Positions 9,554 through 19,472 of a stretch of 34,678 nucleotides of DNA are shown here, piece by piece (the first letter of the stretch is position 1; each line of letters begins with the position of its first letter). The notes below the pieces were generated by a model, which worked only from the letters and a program-made list of their open reading frames with translations, was not told where the DNA came from and did no database searches. A program made the position numbers and the translations under genes. Source of the stretch: Pseudozyma flocculosa PF-1 (Eukaryota > Basidiomycota > Ustilaginomycetes > Ustilaginales > Ustilaginaceae); assembly GCF_000417875.1 (NCBI RefSeq), contig NW_006920876.1, positions 11,694 to 46,371 on the forward strand. The letters run 5' to 3'.

Positions 9554-10972
9554 GATGGGCTATATGTGAGATCTGCTGGGCAGGTACAGGAGAGCGCACA
9601 ACAAACCGTCGATCTTGTCAGCCACACCTGTTCTGCCTCAGCCATGCCCTCTTGCGTTTCCACCTATTTTCTCGTCTTGAGGTTGCGCGGCCTACGGAGC
9701 CCATCGAGATCCGACCATCCGAGACGTCCAGCGTCGAAATCGCAATGTCGGAAAGAGCAGGAGCAGCGCAGGGCGAGCAGAGTCGGCGGGCGGATGCGGC
9801 AGTGGCAGTGTCGAGGGGAGTGCAACCCGTGCCTGGACGGCGGCGGCCGTCAAGTGGCTGACGAGGTGATGTGACGCGATTAAAGGATCGAATATAGCCC
9901 AGATTGCCCTTCAGCCTGCGGCGAGCTGACATGTGGGTTCGAGTTTCGAGAGTCGTGACATCGTGGCGGGCGACGGTATAACGGGCCGTTCCTGACCGAG
10001 AACCGACGTCAGGTCGTGTGAAGGGCGACGGCAGAGGTCCGATGCGGTGTGCAGTTATGAGGTCGTCCGTGGCGCCGTTTCTGCTGCTGCTGCTGCTGTT
10101 GTCGGTGTGCTCTTTGCGATCTTCGAGGCGCTGGACAAGGTCGGGAGGCCGGATACGATGGGCGGTCGGGTCCGTGGGCCACGCGTAGTGATACCGACGT
10201 GACTGGCGGCGTGCGAGGGCGTGTAGGAGAAGAGGCGAGATACTAACCTTGAGGGGCGACGAGCGAGTGACCGGTGATAGGGGAGGAGGTGTGATGGGAG
10301 CAGCAGTCTCGGATCGACCACGACGACGGCAGCACCAGCGACCAGCGGCCAGCGACCAGCGCCCTCGCCCATCCGTCTCAGCCGGCCCCGCCAGTTGCCA
10401 GCCAAGGGGCCCTTTCCCCTCGCCAGCGCCAGAGTCGAGCCAGGCCCGCCAAACCAGCTGGCCGGCTGGCCAGCCAGCGTCCAGCCCAGCCCAGCCGACC
10501 CCTGTCCGAAATTCTTCCAGCCAGCAGGCCGTGCGGCCGACTGGCGAGAATCCAACCTTTGACAGTTTTGCAATTTTGCTCACGTGAGTCTCGGCCGGCC
10601 GGCCAGCCTGCGCAGCTCGCTAGGAAACCGCCGCTCTCTGTCTCGAGCCAGGCAGGCCCTCATTTTGAAATTTTGGCAGAGGGACGGGGGCGAGCCAGCG
10701 AGAGCAGCAGCGAGCGCCAGGCAAGAGTTGCGCTTCCGCAAGAAGGGGAGCTCGGTGGGCCACCGACGGGCCGTCGGGCGGGAAGGCGAAGGAGCGGCAG
10801 AGCAGGGCAGGGCAGGGCAGGGCGAGGCAGGGCATGGCAGGCCACGGCAGGCTGGGCGCCCGGGCGGGGGCCCGTTGGACGTCGTCGTCACCGCCAACAC
10901 CATCCCTTGCACCCCCTACCGCACACCACACCTCCTCCGCCCCGCACCCCCCTATACCTCAAGACATCCAAA
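9554..10972. promoter_or_regulatory. Divergent intergenic region of uS8 and eS17
   Basis: About 1.4 kb between two ribosomal protein start codons pointing apart, so it should contain both promoters. Close to the eS17 start it is strongly pyrimidine-rich with CCCCCTATACC and CACACCTCCTCCG-like stretches. The centre is rich in CAGCC/GGCCAG words and a GGCAG repeat. Overlapping short frames on both strands are Arg/Pro/Ala-rich and unsupported. No known ribosomal protein promoter element could be named. Confidence 0.5.
10795..10850. repeat. Degenerate GGCAG minisatellite
   Basis: Tandem pentanucleotide run of GGCAG units, perfect for several copies, then diverged (GGCGA, GGCAT, GGCCA), about 130 bases upstream of the eS17 start codon. 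Confidence 0.75.
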
Positions 10973-12335
10973 ATGGTAAGCATCAACAGCGACACAGCAT
11001 GGACGACAAAACGGACGACAGCCAGCAGCACCACCGCCGGACGACGAGCCATGGCGTTAGCAACAGCCAGAGAGAGAGAGATCGAGAAAAATGGAGCAGC
11101 CACGACGACCGGAACAGAATCGCGGCGAGCACTCCTTCGCAGTGGCACCGACCGCAGCCCGCCACGCATCTATGCCGCCATTCCATCTCCTGGACCGACA
11201 TCGACTTCCGAAGTCGACAACCTGACTCGTATAAATGCGAGATGTCGACCCAACAATCCACCTCGAGTCCAAGCCAGCCACGACGCTGAGCGGACGTTTA
11301 CCGCTGTACCGGCAGCGGGACGCGGAACCGGATAACGGTTGCGGACAAGGGGGTCTTTTCAGGGAGGTTTCATCAATCTAGGGAGGAATCGTGCTCTGGA
11401 CGACAGAGACAGGCGTCACCGCACAGGAGGAGGCCGGCGGCGAAGTTGAAGGAGGTACAGGTGCCGTCGTCGCGCTGCACACCTGTAGATGGAAGGAGGG
11501 TAGGGTTGGGGATGGCGCAAGGAGGCGCCGTGTCGGGGTTTCAGGTGGATGGACGAGGCCATGGGCCAAGAGGCCTGATGGAGCCAGACCGATGGCGGCA
11601 GCCTCCGTCGAGTCGCGCATCCATGAATCTGCCACACCTGCGATCAGCATCGACGACGACATCGGCTTCGGAGCCTTGGTCGACAACCTGCCCACCACCC
11701 GACACACACCCACACACGCCCCTTCGACTCTCTCTCTACTCTCTGGCTGTTGGGCTGCGCGGACATGCGGCGGCATTGCTGGCTGCTGCCACGACTTCCG
11801 TTGCCGCAGCTGCAGATCGCATCCCAAACCACGGACCTCGGAGAAGCTGACATTCGACGCTCGCTCTTCTCTTTCTTGCCGTGCCTTGTCGCCGCTGTAG
11901 GGCCGTGTCCGCACCAAGACCACCAAGCGCGCCGCTCGCGTGCTGATTGAGAAGTACTACCCGCGCCTCAACGCGGTCGACTTCCACACCAACAAGAAGG
12001 TCATTGATGAGGTGGCCATTATCCCGTCGAAGCGCCTGCGCAACAAGATTGCCGGCTTCACGACCCACCTCATGAAGCGCATCCAGCGTGGACCCGTCCG
12101 CGGCATCTCGTTCAAGCTGCAGGAGGAGGAGCGCGAGCGCAAGGACCAGTACGTGCCCGACGTTTCGGCGCTCGACACGTCGGCCACTGGCGGCCTCGAG
12201 GTGGACCCCGACACCAAGGACATGCTGCGCGCCGTTGGCTTCGACAGCCTGCCCGTCAGCGTTTCGGCCCCCGTCAGCGCCTACCAGGCCCCCGAGCGCC
12301 GCGGCCGCAACGTCCCCGGTGCCGGCCGACGATAA
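10973..12335 (+). CDS. RPS17: 40S ribosomal protein eS17
   Basis: Small-subunit ribosomal protein of the 40S beak/head region. Two coding exons: 10973-10975, which is the ATG alone, and 11901-12335. They are separated by a 925-base GT-AG intron (GTAAGC donor directly after ATG; CGCTGTAG acceptor; possible branch site GCTGAC near 11854). The joined product is 145 residues: [24 protein letters not shown], then [24 protein letters not shown] and [24 protein letters not shown], a textbook eS17. Isolating the start codon on its own exon is known in some ribosomal protein genes and often goes with intron-dependent expression. The length is close to the family norm, with a slightly extended Gly/Arg-ending tail. 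Confidence 0.96.
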
Positions 12336-13371
12336 GCGTCTCGCCCGCGGATGATGGATACGACTGCAAGTTCTTTGCCTATGCATGGCGCGCCGCCCCC
12401 TCTCTCTTTCTCTCTCTCTTTTCCTAGCGCACCCAAGCACCCAAACGCACCCCCCATGCAATCCAGCACAAAAGCGAGCGCCGCGAACCCTGCGGTCCCT
12501 TCCTTGCCCGGGTCTGGCCCTCTGTCTGTCTGTATTTTTGCCCTCTTGACCTGTCTGCGAGCGCCTCTCTCGGCACGGCCGGCTTGTGTCGTGCAACGTG
12601 CCCCTCGCCTTGTCCAACCTTTGGGGGCGGCCGCATGGCAACGCCGCGGTGTGGCGGCCCATGGTTGTCTTGAGTGAGGCCAAGAGTGTCGCGCAAAGGA
12701 GCGGGGAGTAGGCCCTCGGCGGCCTTGGCACGAGCGTCTGGCCATAGCCTTGTCTCGAGGCGTTTGACCACACCCACACGCCGCCGATGTAGCCACGAAA
12801 GACGAAGGCAATCTGGCCTGGGCAGCGAAACGGGTACACGAGGGATGGGACTGGCCTGGCCGCAGGGTTGGGCCCAAACGAGGGTGCCTGGCGGGCCTGA
12901 GCGTATCGAGGCTTGGTTTTTTTTTTTTTTTTCGTCTCGAGGGGCTTGGTGTGGCTGCAAGAGCGGGCGTGGTGGAAGCAGGTCGCGGGCCCGGTCTTGG
13001 AGAGGAGCTGAGCGAGTGCTTGGGTCCAAGGGTCATGATGACGGGTCGACGTGGGCAGGCAGGGATACGAGGCGGCCAACAGAGCCTCTTTCACGCGGGC
13101 GCGGCTAAATGTGGAGCTGCCCCACGTACTCCAGGCCAACCTCGAACCCCACCAAATTGAGTTCCAAGTCGGTTGCTATCTCGGCCAGCCTCTCCTTTCC
13201 TCCCACCACTGCCGCCATCGCTTGACCATCCACCCCAGGGGACCAACGCACCTCCCCGCCAAGCTGCGCATCTCATCGCCAGCCAGCACGGCCACGCCAG
13301 ACGGCAGCGCCGCAGCCGCTCCACCGCCACCCGTCAGTCGCTCCCGGCGTCCGACCTTGGCACCGCTCGCC
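12336..13371. other. Intergenic region downstream of eS17
   Basis: About 1 kb holding the eS17 3' UTR and the upstream region of the membrane-protein gene. It contains CT-rich runs (12399-12423), a TCTG-type run (12523-12535) and a 16-base T tract. Long open frames on both strands are compositionally odd and match no family I know. The membrane-protein frame is open upstream to 13051, but residues before MPASSRK are low quality. Confidence 0.45.
12917..12932 (+). repeat. T16 homopolymer
   Basis: Sixteen consecutive T on the plus strand, the longest homopolymer seen in this GC-rich window. It lies in intergenic DNA about 580 bases after the eS17 stop codon. Confidence 0.9.
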
Positions 13372-14916
13372 ATGCCCGCCTCATCTCGAAAAGCGGCGGC
13401 CAACATCGAGCCCGGCACCAACCGCATCGTGCCCGTCGCCATCGCCGCACTCCTCGTCGCCTTCTTCTGGCCAAACGCGCAGTCCCTCTTCTCCGCCGGC
13501 AGCACCACGGCACCCAGCCATGCTTCCCAGATCAAGGCCATCGACAGGCCACCCGGCGTCGAATCCCTCATCCCGCTTCCCCCGTCGCAGCACGACGACG
13601 CGCGCCTAGACAGCCACCCAGCGAACGACCTCTTCAAGTTCACCCACGAGGACTACCTCGTCCGCGACTCGAAGAGCAAGAAATCCGCGGCCCAGGATCA
13701 AGACGGGAAACAGCATGCTGCCCAGCACCGGATCGACCCGGGTCAATCGGCACCTTCGTCCCCACGGCAGCCCCGCGCAAAGGCGCCCAAGAAGATCAGC
13801 AACGGCGCCAGCAGGAAGACGGCAGCCAAGGCCAAGCAGCGCCTCAACAGCGACCACCGCCATGACGACGGCGGCCACGACGAGCAGCAAGATCATGACG
13901 AGGAAGAGGAATCCTCCTCGCCCCTCTTGCTCGACTTTGTCCTCGCCCTGCTGCGCGGCACGCTGCGGGGCCTCTACTATCTCTCTCTGCCCCTCGTCTA
14001 CCTCTCCCGCCTGCTCGGCTCAGGGGCGTCGCGCCTCTACCGCGCCTTCCGCATCGGCCTCTCGCACTCGCTGCGCCCCGTCGCCGTGGGGCTCGCGCCG
14101 CTCGGCTACCTCGTCTCGGGCATCGTCTACCTCTTCTACACGGCGCCCATGCGCGTCATCTCGGCCATTGCGCGCGAAGTCTACCCGCTCTACATCTTCC
14201 TCGGCATCGCCAGCACCGTCGGCGTCACAATGGGCGTCGGCGCCGCCCTCGTCCTCTACATTACCGCCTTCGTCTTTATCGACCGCACCAAGGTCGATCC
14301 GCAGCAGCAGCAACAGCAGCCGCAGCAGCCGAAGAAGAAGAAGGCGGATCGAAAATTCAAGAGGAGCGACACTGCTGGTCGCTCCGACGGGCAGGACGTG
14401 GATGAGGGCGACGCCTCGACGGAAGAAGAGCGGCAGTGGCGTGCCATGCAGGCCAAGGCGCAGAGCAGGGCCTCAGCCAAGGGCAAGGGCAAGGCGCGAG
14501 CGCGCGAGACGTCGCGAGGCTGGTCGGACGAGGACGGGTACGGGGAGGACGACCACGACGGCGGCAGATATGGCCGGGAGGCCATCTACCGCTCCCGCAG
14601 GACGGGCGACACGCCGCCGGACCTGACTCCCTCGACCGAAGACGACGACGAGTTCGACAACGGGTACGGCTACGAGGGCGTGGCCGACGTATCAGAGCAG
14701 TCCTGGCGTCGGGAAGCAACGTCGGCCGCCGGCAGCTACCGGGATCGAAGCGGCAAGCTGAGCTACCCCATCGGCGCCACGGCCAGGACGGGCTGGGCCC
14801 ACCGTACGCCGCGCACCGGTGCCAGCCCGACGACTTCGCCCCAGCACAGCTTCTTCGGCCAGCCCGCGGTGCCGTCCCCCGTCGTCGTCGGCAGTGGTCG
14901 CAGGGCCGACGCATGA
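13372..14916 (+). CDS. Unidentified multi-pass membrane protein
   Basis: Single exon, 514 residues; I do not recognise the family. An N-terminal hydrophobic helix (about 17-37, VPVAIAALLVAFFWP) is followed by a disordered hydrophilic linker (40-180) with Lys/Arg- and Asp/Glu/His-rich patches. A membrane block follows: about 183-215 (LLLDFVLALLRG...LPLVYLSRLLG), 235-262 (GYLVSGIVYLFYTAP) and 271-303 (YPLYIFLGIASTVGVTMGVG...). Then comes a polyGln stretch (QQQQQQPQQP) and a long charged, probably cytosolic tail with GKGKARAR and acidic segments. The layout resembles small endoplasmic-reticulum membrane proteins in a general way, but no function is claimed. Start chosen at MPASSRKAAANIEPG because it directly precedes the first helix and follows a CT-rich leader; earlier in-frame residues are low complexity. 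Confidence 0.75.
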   Translation: MPASSRKAAANIEPGTNRIVPVAIAALLVAFFWPNAQSLFSAGSTTAPSHASQIKAIDRPPGVESLIPLPPSQHDDARLDSHPANDLFKFTHEDYLVRDSKSKKSAAQDQDGKQHAAQHRIDPGQSAPSSPRQPRAKAPKKISNGASRKTAAKAKQRLNSDHRHDDGGHDEQQDHDEEEESSSPLLLDFVLALLRGTLRGLYYLSLPLVYLSRLLGSGASRLYRAFRIGLSHSLRPVAVGLAPLGYLVSGIVYLFYTAPMRVISAIAREVYPLYIFLGIASTVGVTMGVGAALVLYITAFVFIDRTKVDPQQQQQQPQQPKKKKADRKFKRSDTAGRSDGQDVDEGDASTEEERQWRAMQAKAQSRASAKGKGKARARETSRGWSDEDGYGEDDHDGGRYGREAIYRSRRTGDTPPDLTPSTEDDDEFDNGYGYEGVADVSEQSWRREATSAAGSYRDRSGKLSYPIGATARTGWAHRTPRTGASPTTSPQHSFFGQPAVPSPVVVGSGRRADA

Positions 14917-15104
14917 CCGGCGGCCACGACGACGAACGACGAGCATGATGAGGACACGTGTACCATTTTCGACTGATCAGTGAGGGGGTATCTGTTGTTA
15001 TTGACGTCCGCTGCCTGCCTGCCTCCTGCGGGTCATGAAATGAGGCCCAGACCGGGCTCGTGCTTGCGGGGATAAGATAGAGATGCAAAGGGGACAAGCA
15101 ACGA

Positions 15105-17366
15105 CTAGTGCGACGGTTCGACGACGTCGACTTCGTCCCACTCTGCCTCGGAGCGGTGCAGCGAGGTCGGTGGTGGTGGTGGTGGTGGTGGCCGTGCAGG
15201 TGGGGTAGAGGTCGACGAGGAAGACGGCAGCGGCTGCGACTTGTTCATCGCCGACATCGCCGCCGCCGCCGCCGAGGGAGGTGGTGAGGAGGACTGATCG
15301 TCGCCAACCCTGCCCAGTTTGGCCTTGCGACTCCACGAATCGGGCATCCACCCGCCCCTGACGCGCTGAATGCGCGATCGGGTCGAAGCGAGCATCCTCC
15401 CACCCCTCTCGAGCTCCGCGTCCAACCTCTTCCACTCTTCCTCACTCAACCGTCGTCCCCGCCCCTGCCCCTGCCCCTGCCCTCGCTGCTGCTGCTGCTG
15501 CGGCCGCTGCCAAAAGACGGGATCGATGAGCGTCTTGTAGATGTAGGCGGCCACCGTCGTCGTCTTGACGTTGAGCGTCGTTGCAATCTGGGATAGCGTG
15601 AGCGATAACGGCGCGAGGAAGAGGTTCATCGCCCGATGATGGGCCAGTTCGATTCGGTCCAGGGTTATTGATTCCGAATTCGAGGAGACAGACGAGGAAG
15701 AGGAGGAGGAGGAGGGGGACGAGGAGAGGACAATCGTCTCCCGTACCGAGACGGCGTTGAGCGTGATGGGCTTCAGCACTTTCCGATTCGATGGTGTCCT
15801 CGTGGTCGTCGTCGTCGTCGGTGATGCTGTCGCCTTGTCTGTGGTGCTCGCCGAGGAGAGCACGGGGTCGACGTCGACGCGGGCCATCTTCATGAGCGTT
15901 TCGACGAGCGCCTCTTGCTCCGATTGCCGTCCCTCTCCCTCCCCCTCTCCCTCTGCCCCGCCCTGGCCCTCGCCGGGATCGATCCTGGCGACGAGGGCAC
16001 GGAGGATCTCGAGGGAGACGACGACGTCGTTGGTGGCATACTCTCTCTGCTCGGCGTCGAGGGGGGTGCGCGTCCAGTCCGACGTCCTGACGGCGTCCTT
16101 GCGCAGCTTACGGCCGAGGTAGACGCGGGTGAGGTCGCGCAGCGAGATGAGGCCGCCCCTCCTCCCCTCCCAGCTGCTCGGGTCGACGGCGCGGGCGACG
16201 TGCGAGAGCTCGACGAGGCCGCGGCAGGCGACGCCAAAGTCGCGCTGGAGCTTGAGCGCGTCGTTGCGGATCGCCACGCCCGTCTTGATGCGGCGGGCGT
16301 CGGTGAGGAGCGCGAGGAGCGGCGGCGGCAGGACCTTGATCGACGAGAGGTGCAGCAGCACCACGAGCGACGGCGACGCGATCTGGAGCAGCGCCGTCTT
16401 GTACACCTTGCCCGTGTGCGAAAAGTTCCACTCCATGTCGAGCGCCAGCGGGCCCGGGCCGAGGCAGTGGACAAGGTCGATGGACTCGGCCAGATCCGTC
16501 GTGTACGCCACTGCGGGCGGGCGAAGCCGGTGCGATGTCGAGGGCGCCGGTGCAGGCGGTGCAGCGACACTAGCAGCGGCGGCGGAGGAGGAGGCGGGGT
16601 CGGGATTGGGATCGGGATGGCTGCGACGCCGAAGGAAGGCTTCGCCCGGAGACAGAGCGGCGGTGACGGGCTGCTTGTACGAGTAGAAGTCGAGGTGGGC
16701 CTCGAGCTGGGTGCGTTCCTCCTCGCGCTGCTGGTTGGCGCGCGAGGACGAGGCGCGGTAGGTGCTGTAGGAGCGCGGTGCCGAGCGGCGCGGAGCGGTC
16801 GAGGACCACGTCTTTGGGATCGACTGGCCCTTTTGGCGCGAGGTCAGCGGTGGCGCTGGCGGTGGGCGGGGTGCCGCTGCGGTCGGTCGTGATGACGCCG
16901 ATGGAGCCGATCTGGCGCTGGTGCTGGCGCCGGCAAGTGGTGGGTAGAGCGAGGACGATGACGGTGACGATGACGACGCAGCAGGCGAGCGAGGCTCTGA
17001 TAAGGAGGTGGACGCGATCGGGATGGGGAGCGGCGGATACATTCGGGTGGCGACGGTGCCGGTGCCGGTGCCGGTGCCGGTGCCGGTGGTGGCGGTGCTG
17101 CTAGCTGTGGCCGACGAAGCATCATAACGGCGATGGCGCGGCGGTGGGCCGTTCGAGACGAACCACTGCCTTGATCTATCCTTGGTGCGCGACGATGACG
17201 CAGCGTCGGCGTCGACGCTATCGAAGACGGAATCCATGACCGTGCCAGACGAGGTGGCGTTGGTGGGGTAGGCGCGGCGTACGAGGGTGGTGGAAACGAC
17301 GATCCTGGCGGCGGCGGCGGTGGCGACGGTGTGAAAGGAGTGATGGGCGCAGGCAGAGTGTACCAT
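15105..17366 (-). CDS. WRN/RNase D-like DEDDy 3'-5' exonuclease with C-terminal HTH
   Basis: Predicted 3'-5' exonuclease acting on DNA or RNA ends. Single open frame, up to 753 residues. The catalytic domain spans about 285-460: motif I LALDMEWNF (Asp310, Glu312), motif II GVAIRNDALKLQRDFG (Asp369, matching the WRN exonuclease pattern) and motif III YATND (Tyr443, Asp447). All four acidic residues and the Tyr are present, so it should be active. A later segment, LSLTLSQIATTLNVKTTTVAAYIYKTLID, looks like the helix-turn-helix found in RecQ-related proteins. The rest is Ser/Pro/Gln low complexity, including (GT)n and polyPro. The first 43 residues are basic with no acidic residue and could be a mitochondrial presequence; the alternative start MDSVFDSVD is at 17237. 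No helicase domain is present, so it is a stand-alone exonuclease like plant and fungal WEX proteins. Confidence 0.85.
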   Translation of the reverse strand: MVHSACAHHSFHTVATAAAARIVVSTTLVRRAYPTNATSSGTVMDSVFDSVDADAASSSRTKDRSRQWFVSNGPPPRHRRYDASSATASSTATTGTGTGTGTGTVATRMYPPLPIPIASTSLSEPRSPAASSSSPSSSSLYPPLAGASTSARSAPSASSRPTAAAPRPPPAPPLTSRQKGQSIPKTWSSTAPRRSAPRSYSTYRASSSRANQQREEERTQLEAHLDFYSYKQPVTAALSPGEAFLRRRSHPDPNPDPASSSAAAASVAAPPAPAPSTSHRLRPPAVAYTTDLAESIDLVHCLGPGPLALDMEWNFSHTGKVYKTALLQIASPSLVVLLHLSSIKVLPPPLLALLTDARRIKTGVAIRNDALKLQRDFGVACRGLVELSHVARAVDPSSWEGRRGGLISLRDLTRVYLGRKLRKDAVRTSDWTRTPLDAEQREYATNDVVVSLEILRALVARIDPGEGQGGAEGEGEGEGRQSEQEALVETLMKMARVDVDPVLSSASTTDKATASPTTTTTTRTPSNRKVLKPITLNAVSVRETIVLSSSPSSSSSSSSVSSNSESITLDRIELAHHRAMNLFLAPLSLTLSQIATTLNVKTTTVAAYIYKTLIDPVFWQRPQQQQQRGQGQGQGRGRRLSEEEWKRLDAELERGGRMLASTRSRIQRVRGGWMPDSWSRKAKLGRVGDDQSSSPPPSAAAAAMSAMNKSQPLPSSSSTSTPPARPPPPPPPPTSLHRSEAEWDEVDVVEPSH
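17055..17084 (-). repeat. (GGTGCC)5 hexanucleotide coding (Gly-Thr)n
   Basis: Five perfect copies on the plus strand, read on the minus strand as alternating Gly and Thr within the exonuclease N-terminal linker. The same unit in the same coding phase recurs in the MFS gene at 28613. Confidence 0.9.
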
Positions 17367-18545
17367 CCTCGATTGACCGCGTGCGCCCCCCTTCCCGGGC
17401 GTATGGTGGGGATCGAGTAGCGTCTACTTGGTAGCCGACAAGGGGCCGCAGTAGATGCCGCCGTAGATAGAGATGCAGATGCAGGTGCAGGTGCAGGTAG
17501 GGAGATACTGCCGTAAGCACGAGAGGGGTGGGCAGTGGTGGAAAAGATGAGGTGGTACCAACGCCGCCGCACGGCCAGCAGGCAGGCGTCGACTTTGACC
17601 CGGCCAAAGTCGTCTGCAACTTACACGACGCGCGGCGCGCACCTGCTTGCGAGCACCTGTCAGGCTCCGACCGCACATTTTTTGGCCCAGCCCCGGGCTT
17701 TCACCGGCCGGCCAGCGACGGGACGGGAACGGGACGGGGGCGTGACAGGCCAGGCCAGGCCGGGCAAGCCAAGACAAAGGGGACCTGTCAAGATCCTCGT
17801 TGCCTAGCCTTCATCCCGACGCCAGCCCCGCTCCGCTCGGACCTCTGCACGACCTGCCGTAGCCTGTCCTGCCTGTGACTGGGCGTGCGTGCGTGCGTTT
17901 GTGCGTGCGTCGCACCAGCTGATGGGCCAGCAATAGTCAATAACTGCTCGATTTCGCTCAGGTCATGGTCCAGGCCACTCTTACTGCCAAAACCTTGATC
18001 CTGCCTGCTTGCCTCGCTCGCTCGCTCGTCTGCCACGCTCGGGGCGCAGCACTTCCTGCCTCCTGCCCTACCCTGCTCTAATCCTTCCACGCCCCTGCTC
18101 TGGCGCTGTGAACCGGCGCGAGGACGGCTCCCGTCCCACCCTCTTGCAGGCGTGCAGGCCCTGCCAAACAAGCGCGGGCGTACGTCTCGAGAGACAGACA
18201 AATGACTGGCCGGAGCGCAGCGCAGCGTCGATCCCAGATCTAGTCCAAACGTCGCGCGCGGCCCTCCGTCGATCCGTACCCTCATCCATCACTGCCGTCG
18301 TCGATCCCGACCCTCGTCCATCCTCGCCCCTTCTGCCCCTTCGCAATGTCGTCTTCCATACGGCGGGTCAGAAGGGCGAGGGGAGGATGTATAAAGCACC
18401 GAGTACGATGAGGCGGGTATGGTGGTCAGACCATCTCCTCATCGCAGCGATACCCTCACCTCGCCCACTCTTGCATCTCAGCGTCCACCCTCACCTCACC
18501 TCCGAGCAACACTTCGAGCATACGCTCACGCTCCAAACGCGCAAG
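17367..18545. promoter_or_regulatory. Divergent intergenic region of exonuclease and orphan gene
   Basis: About 1.2 kb. It contains a GCAGGT-type run (17473-17501), CAGGCCAGGCC words (17747-17760) and a GTGC tetranucleotide run. It ends in a CT/CA-rich leader before 18546. Open frames here are not convincing. No regulatory element is recognised. Confidence 0.45.
17884..17910. repeat. CGTG tetranucleotide microsatellite
   Basis: Tandem CGTG units with one TTTG interruption. The same unit recurs at 30351-30370. Confidence 0.8.
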
Positions 18546-19151
18546 ATGAACTTTTTCCCGCTCGCACCTTCCTACCCCTCCTCCCCCTCCTACCCCTCCT
18601 CGTCCTCCTGGTCGTCGATGGGCAAGGCAAAACGGGACGGACCCTCGATCCTAGCAGACCGACTGATCAAGACGGTCCAACGCTCCTCGTCGTCATCGTC
18701 GGCCTCGACGTTCTTCTGCATCGGCACGGATGCTTCTTCGGTCGACTCTCACTTCAAGTCCAAGTCGACTTCCACTCGTGTCCACGCGCCGGGGCAGCAA
18801 CGCATCTCGAAGCCTCTGCCAGATGTACCCCGTCAGGGCTACCGACCACCTTCCTCCCTCTCTTTCTCGTCCTCGTCCTCGTCGTCCTACCTCTCCTCGT
18901 CGTACACGCTGGCAGGGGAGACGATCAGGGAACAAGAGGCGAGTCGGTTCAGCATCGCTACCGCATCCAGCGGCGGAAGCCTCGACTCCCTACCCCCTCC
19001 CTACTCCCCCCTCAACCAACACCACCACCACCGCGGCAGCGATGACGAGGATGGACTCGTTCGTGGTGTAGGACCCGAGAGGTGGGCCAGGAGGATCCAG
19101 CAGGGTCGAAACGTCGATGGCGTGCCCCCTCCCTCTTATTCCTACTTCTAG
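18546..19151 (+). CDS. Small Ser-rich protein with two PPxY motifs, function unknown
   Basis: Single exon, 201 residues, no family recognised. Composition is dominated by Ser, Pro and Tyr with polySer blocks. Short ordered-looking pieces are PSILADRLIKTVQR (about 33-46) and RGVGPERWARRIQQGRN near the C-terminus. Two WW-domain ligand motifs are visible: LPPPYSP about 30 residues after the second polySer block, and VPPPSYSYF at the very end. In fungi such motifs commonly recruit the Rsp5-type Nedd4 ubiquitin ligase, so an adaptor or substrate role is possible but only inferred. A HHHH run and an acidic DDED patch sit between them. Start chosen at MNFFPLAPSYP after a long CT/CA-rich leader; the frame stays open upstream to 18009 but those residues are Arg/Ser background. 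It could be a spurious frame, although the PPxY pair argues otherwise. Confidence 0.6.
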   Translation: MNFFPLAPSYPSSPSYPSSSSWSSMGKAKRDGPSILADRLIKTVQRSSSSSSASTFFCIGTDASSVDSHFKSKSTSTRVHAPGQQRISKPLPDVPRQGYRPPSSLSFSSSSSSSYLSSSYTLAGETIREQEASRFSIATASSGGSLDSLPPPYSPLNQHHHHRGSDDEDGLVRGVGPERWARRIQQGRNVDGVPPPSYSYF

Positions 19152-19472
19152 AAGCCAGCCTCGCCCCCTGCCCCCCTCTCGCCTGGCAACAGTCACGACG
19201 ACGGGCCGCCCTTCGCCATACATACCCGGCTCGATCACCGTCCCGCTCCTTTGAGATCGCAATTGTATACCCCACCCCTCCTCGAGTCGACGTTCATTCG
19301 GCCCGATACCGCCAGATGCCCTTAGCAATCGACAGCACACTCTCATAGTCTCATCTCGGACGTGCGGTGGGCGTGACGCGGGGTATCGTTTCGATGGCGA
19401 GTAGGCGTGCATGCCGGTCGAGGTCCGACATCGACATCAAAATGAGGATCCTGGAGAAGCGTCCCGCGGCCA
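19152..19472. other. Convergent spacer between orphan gene and IQ-motif gene
   Basis: About 320 bases holding two 3' UTRs. I see no feature beyond CT-rich stretches. Confidence 0.5.

Noticed and set aside
9930..9960. GGTTCGAGTTTCG, another B-box look-alike
   Set aside because: Lacks the final CC and any cloverleaf pairing.
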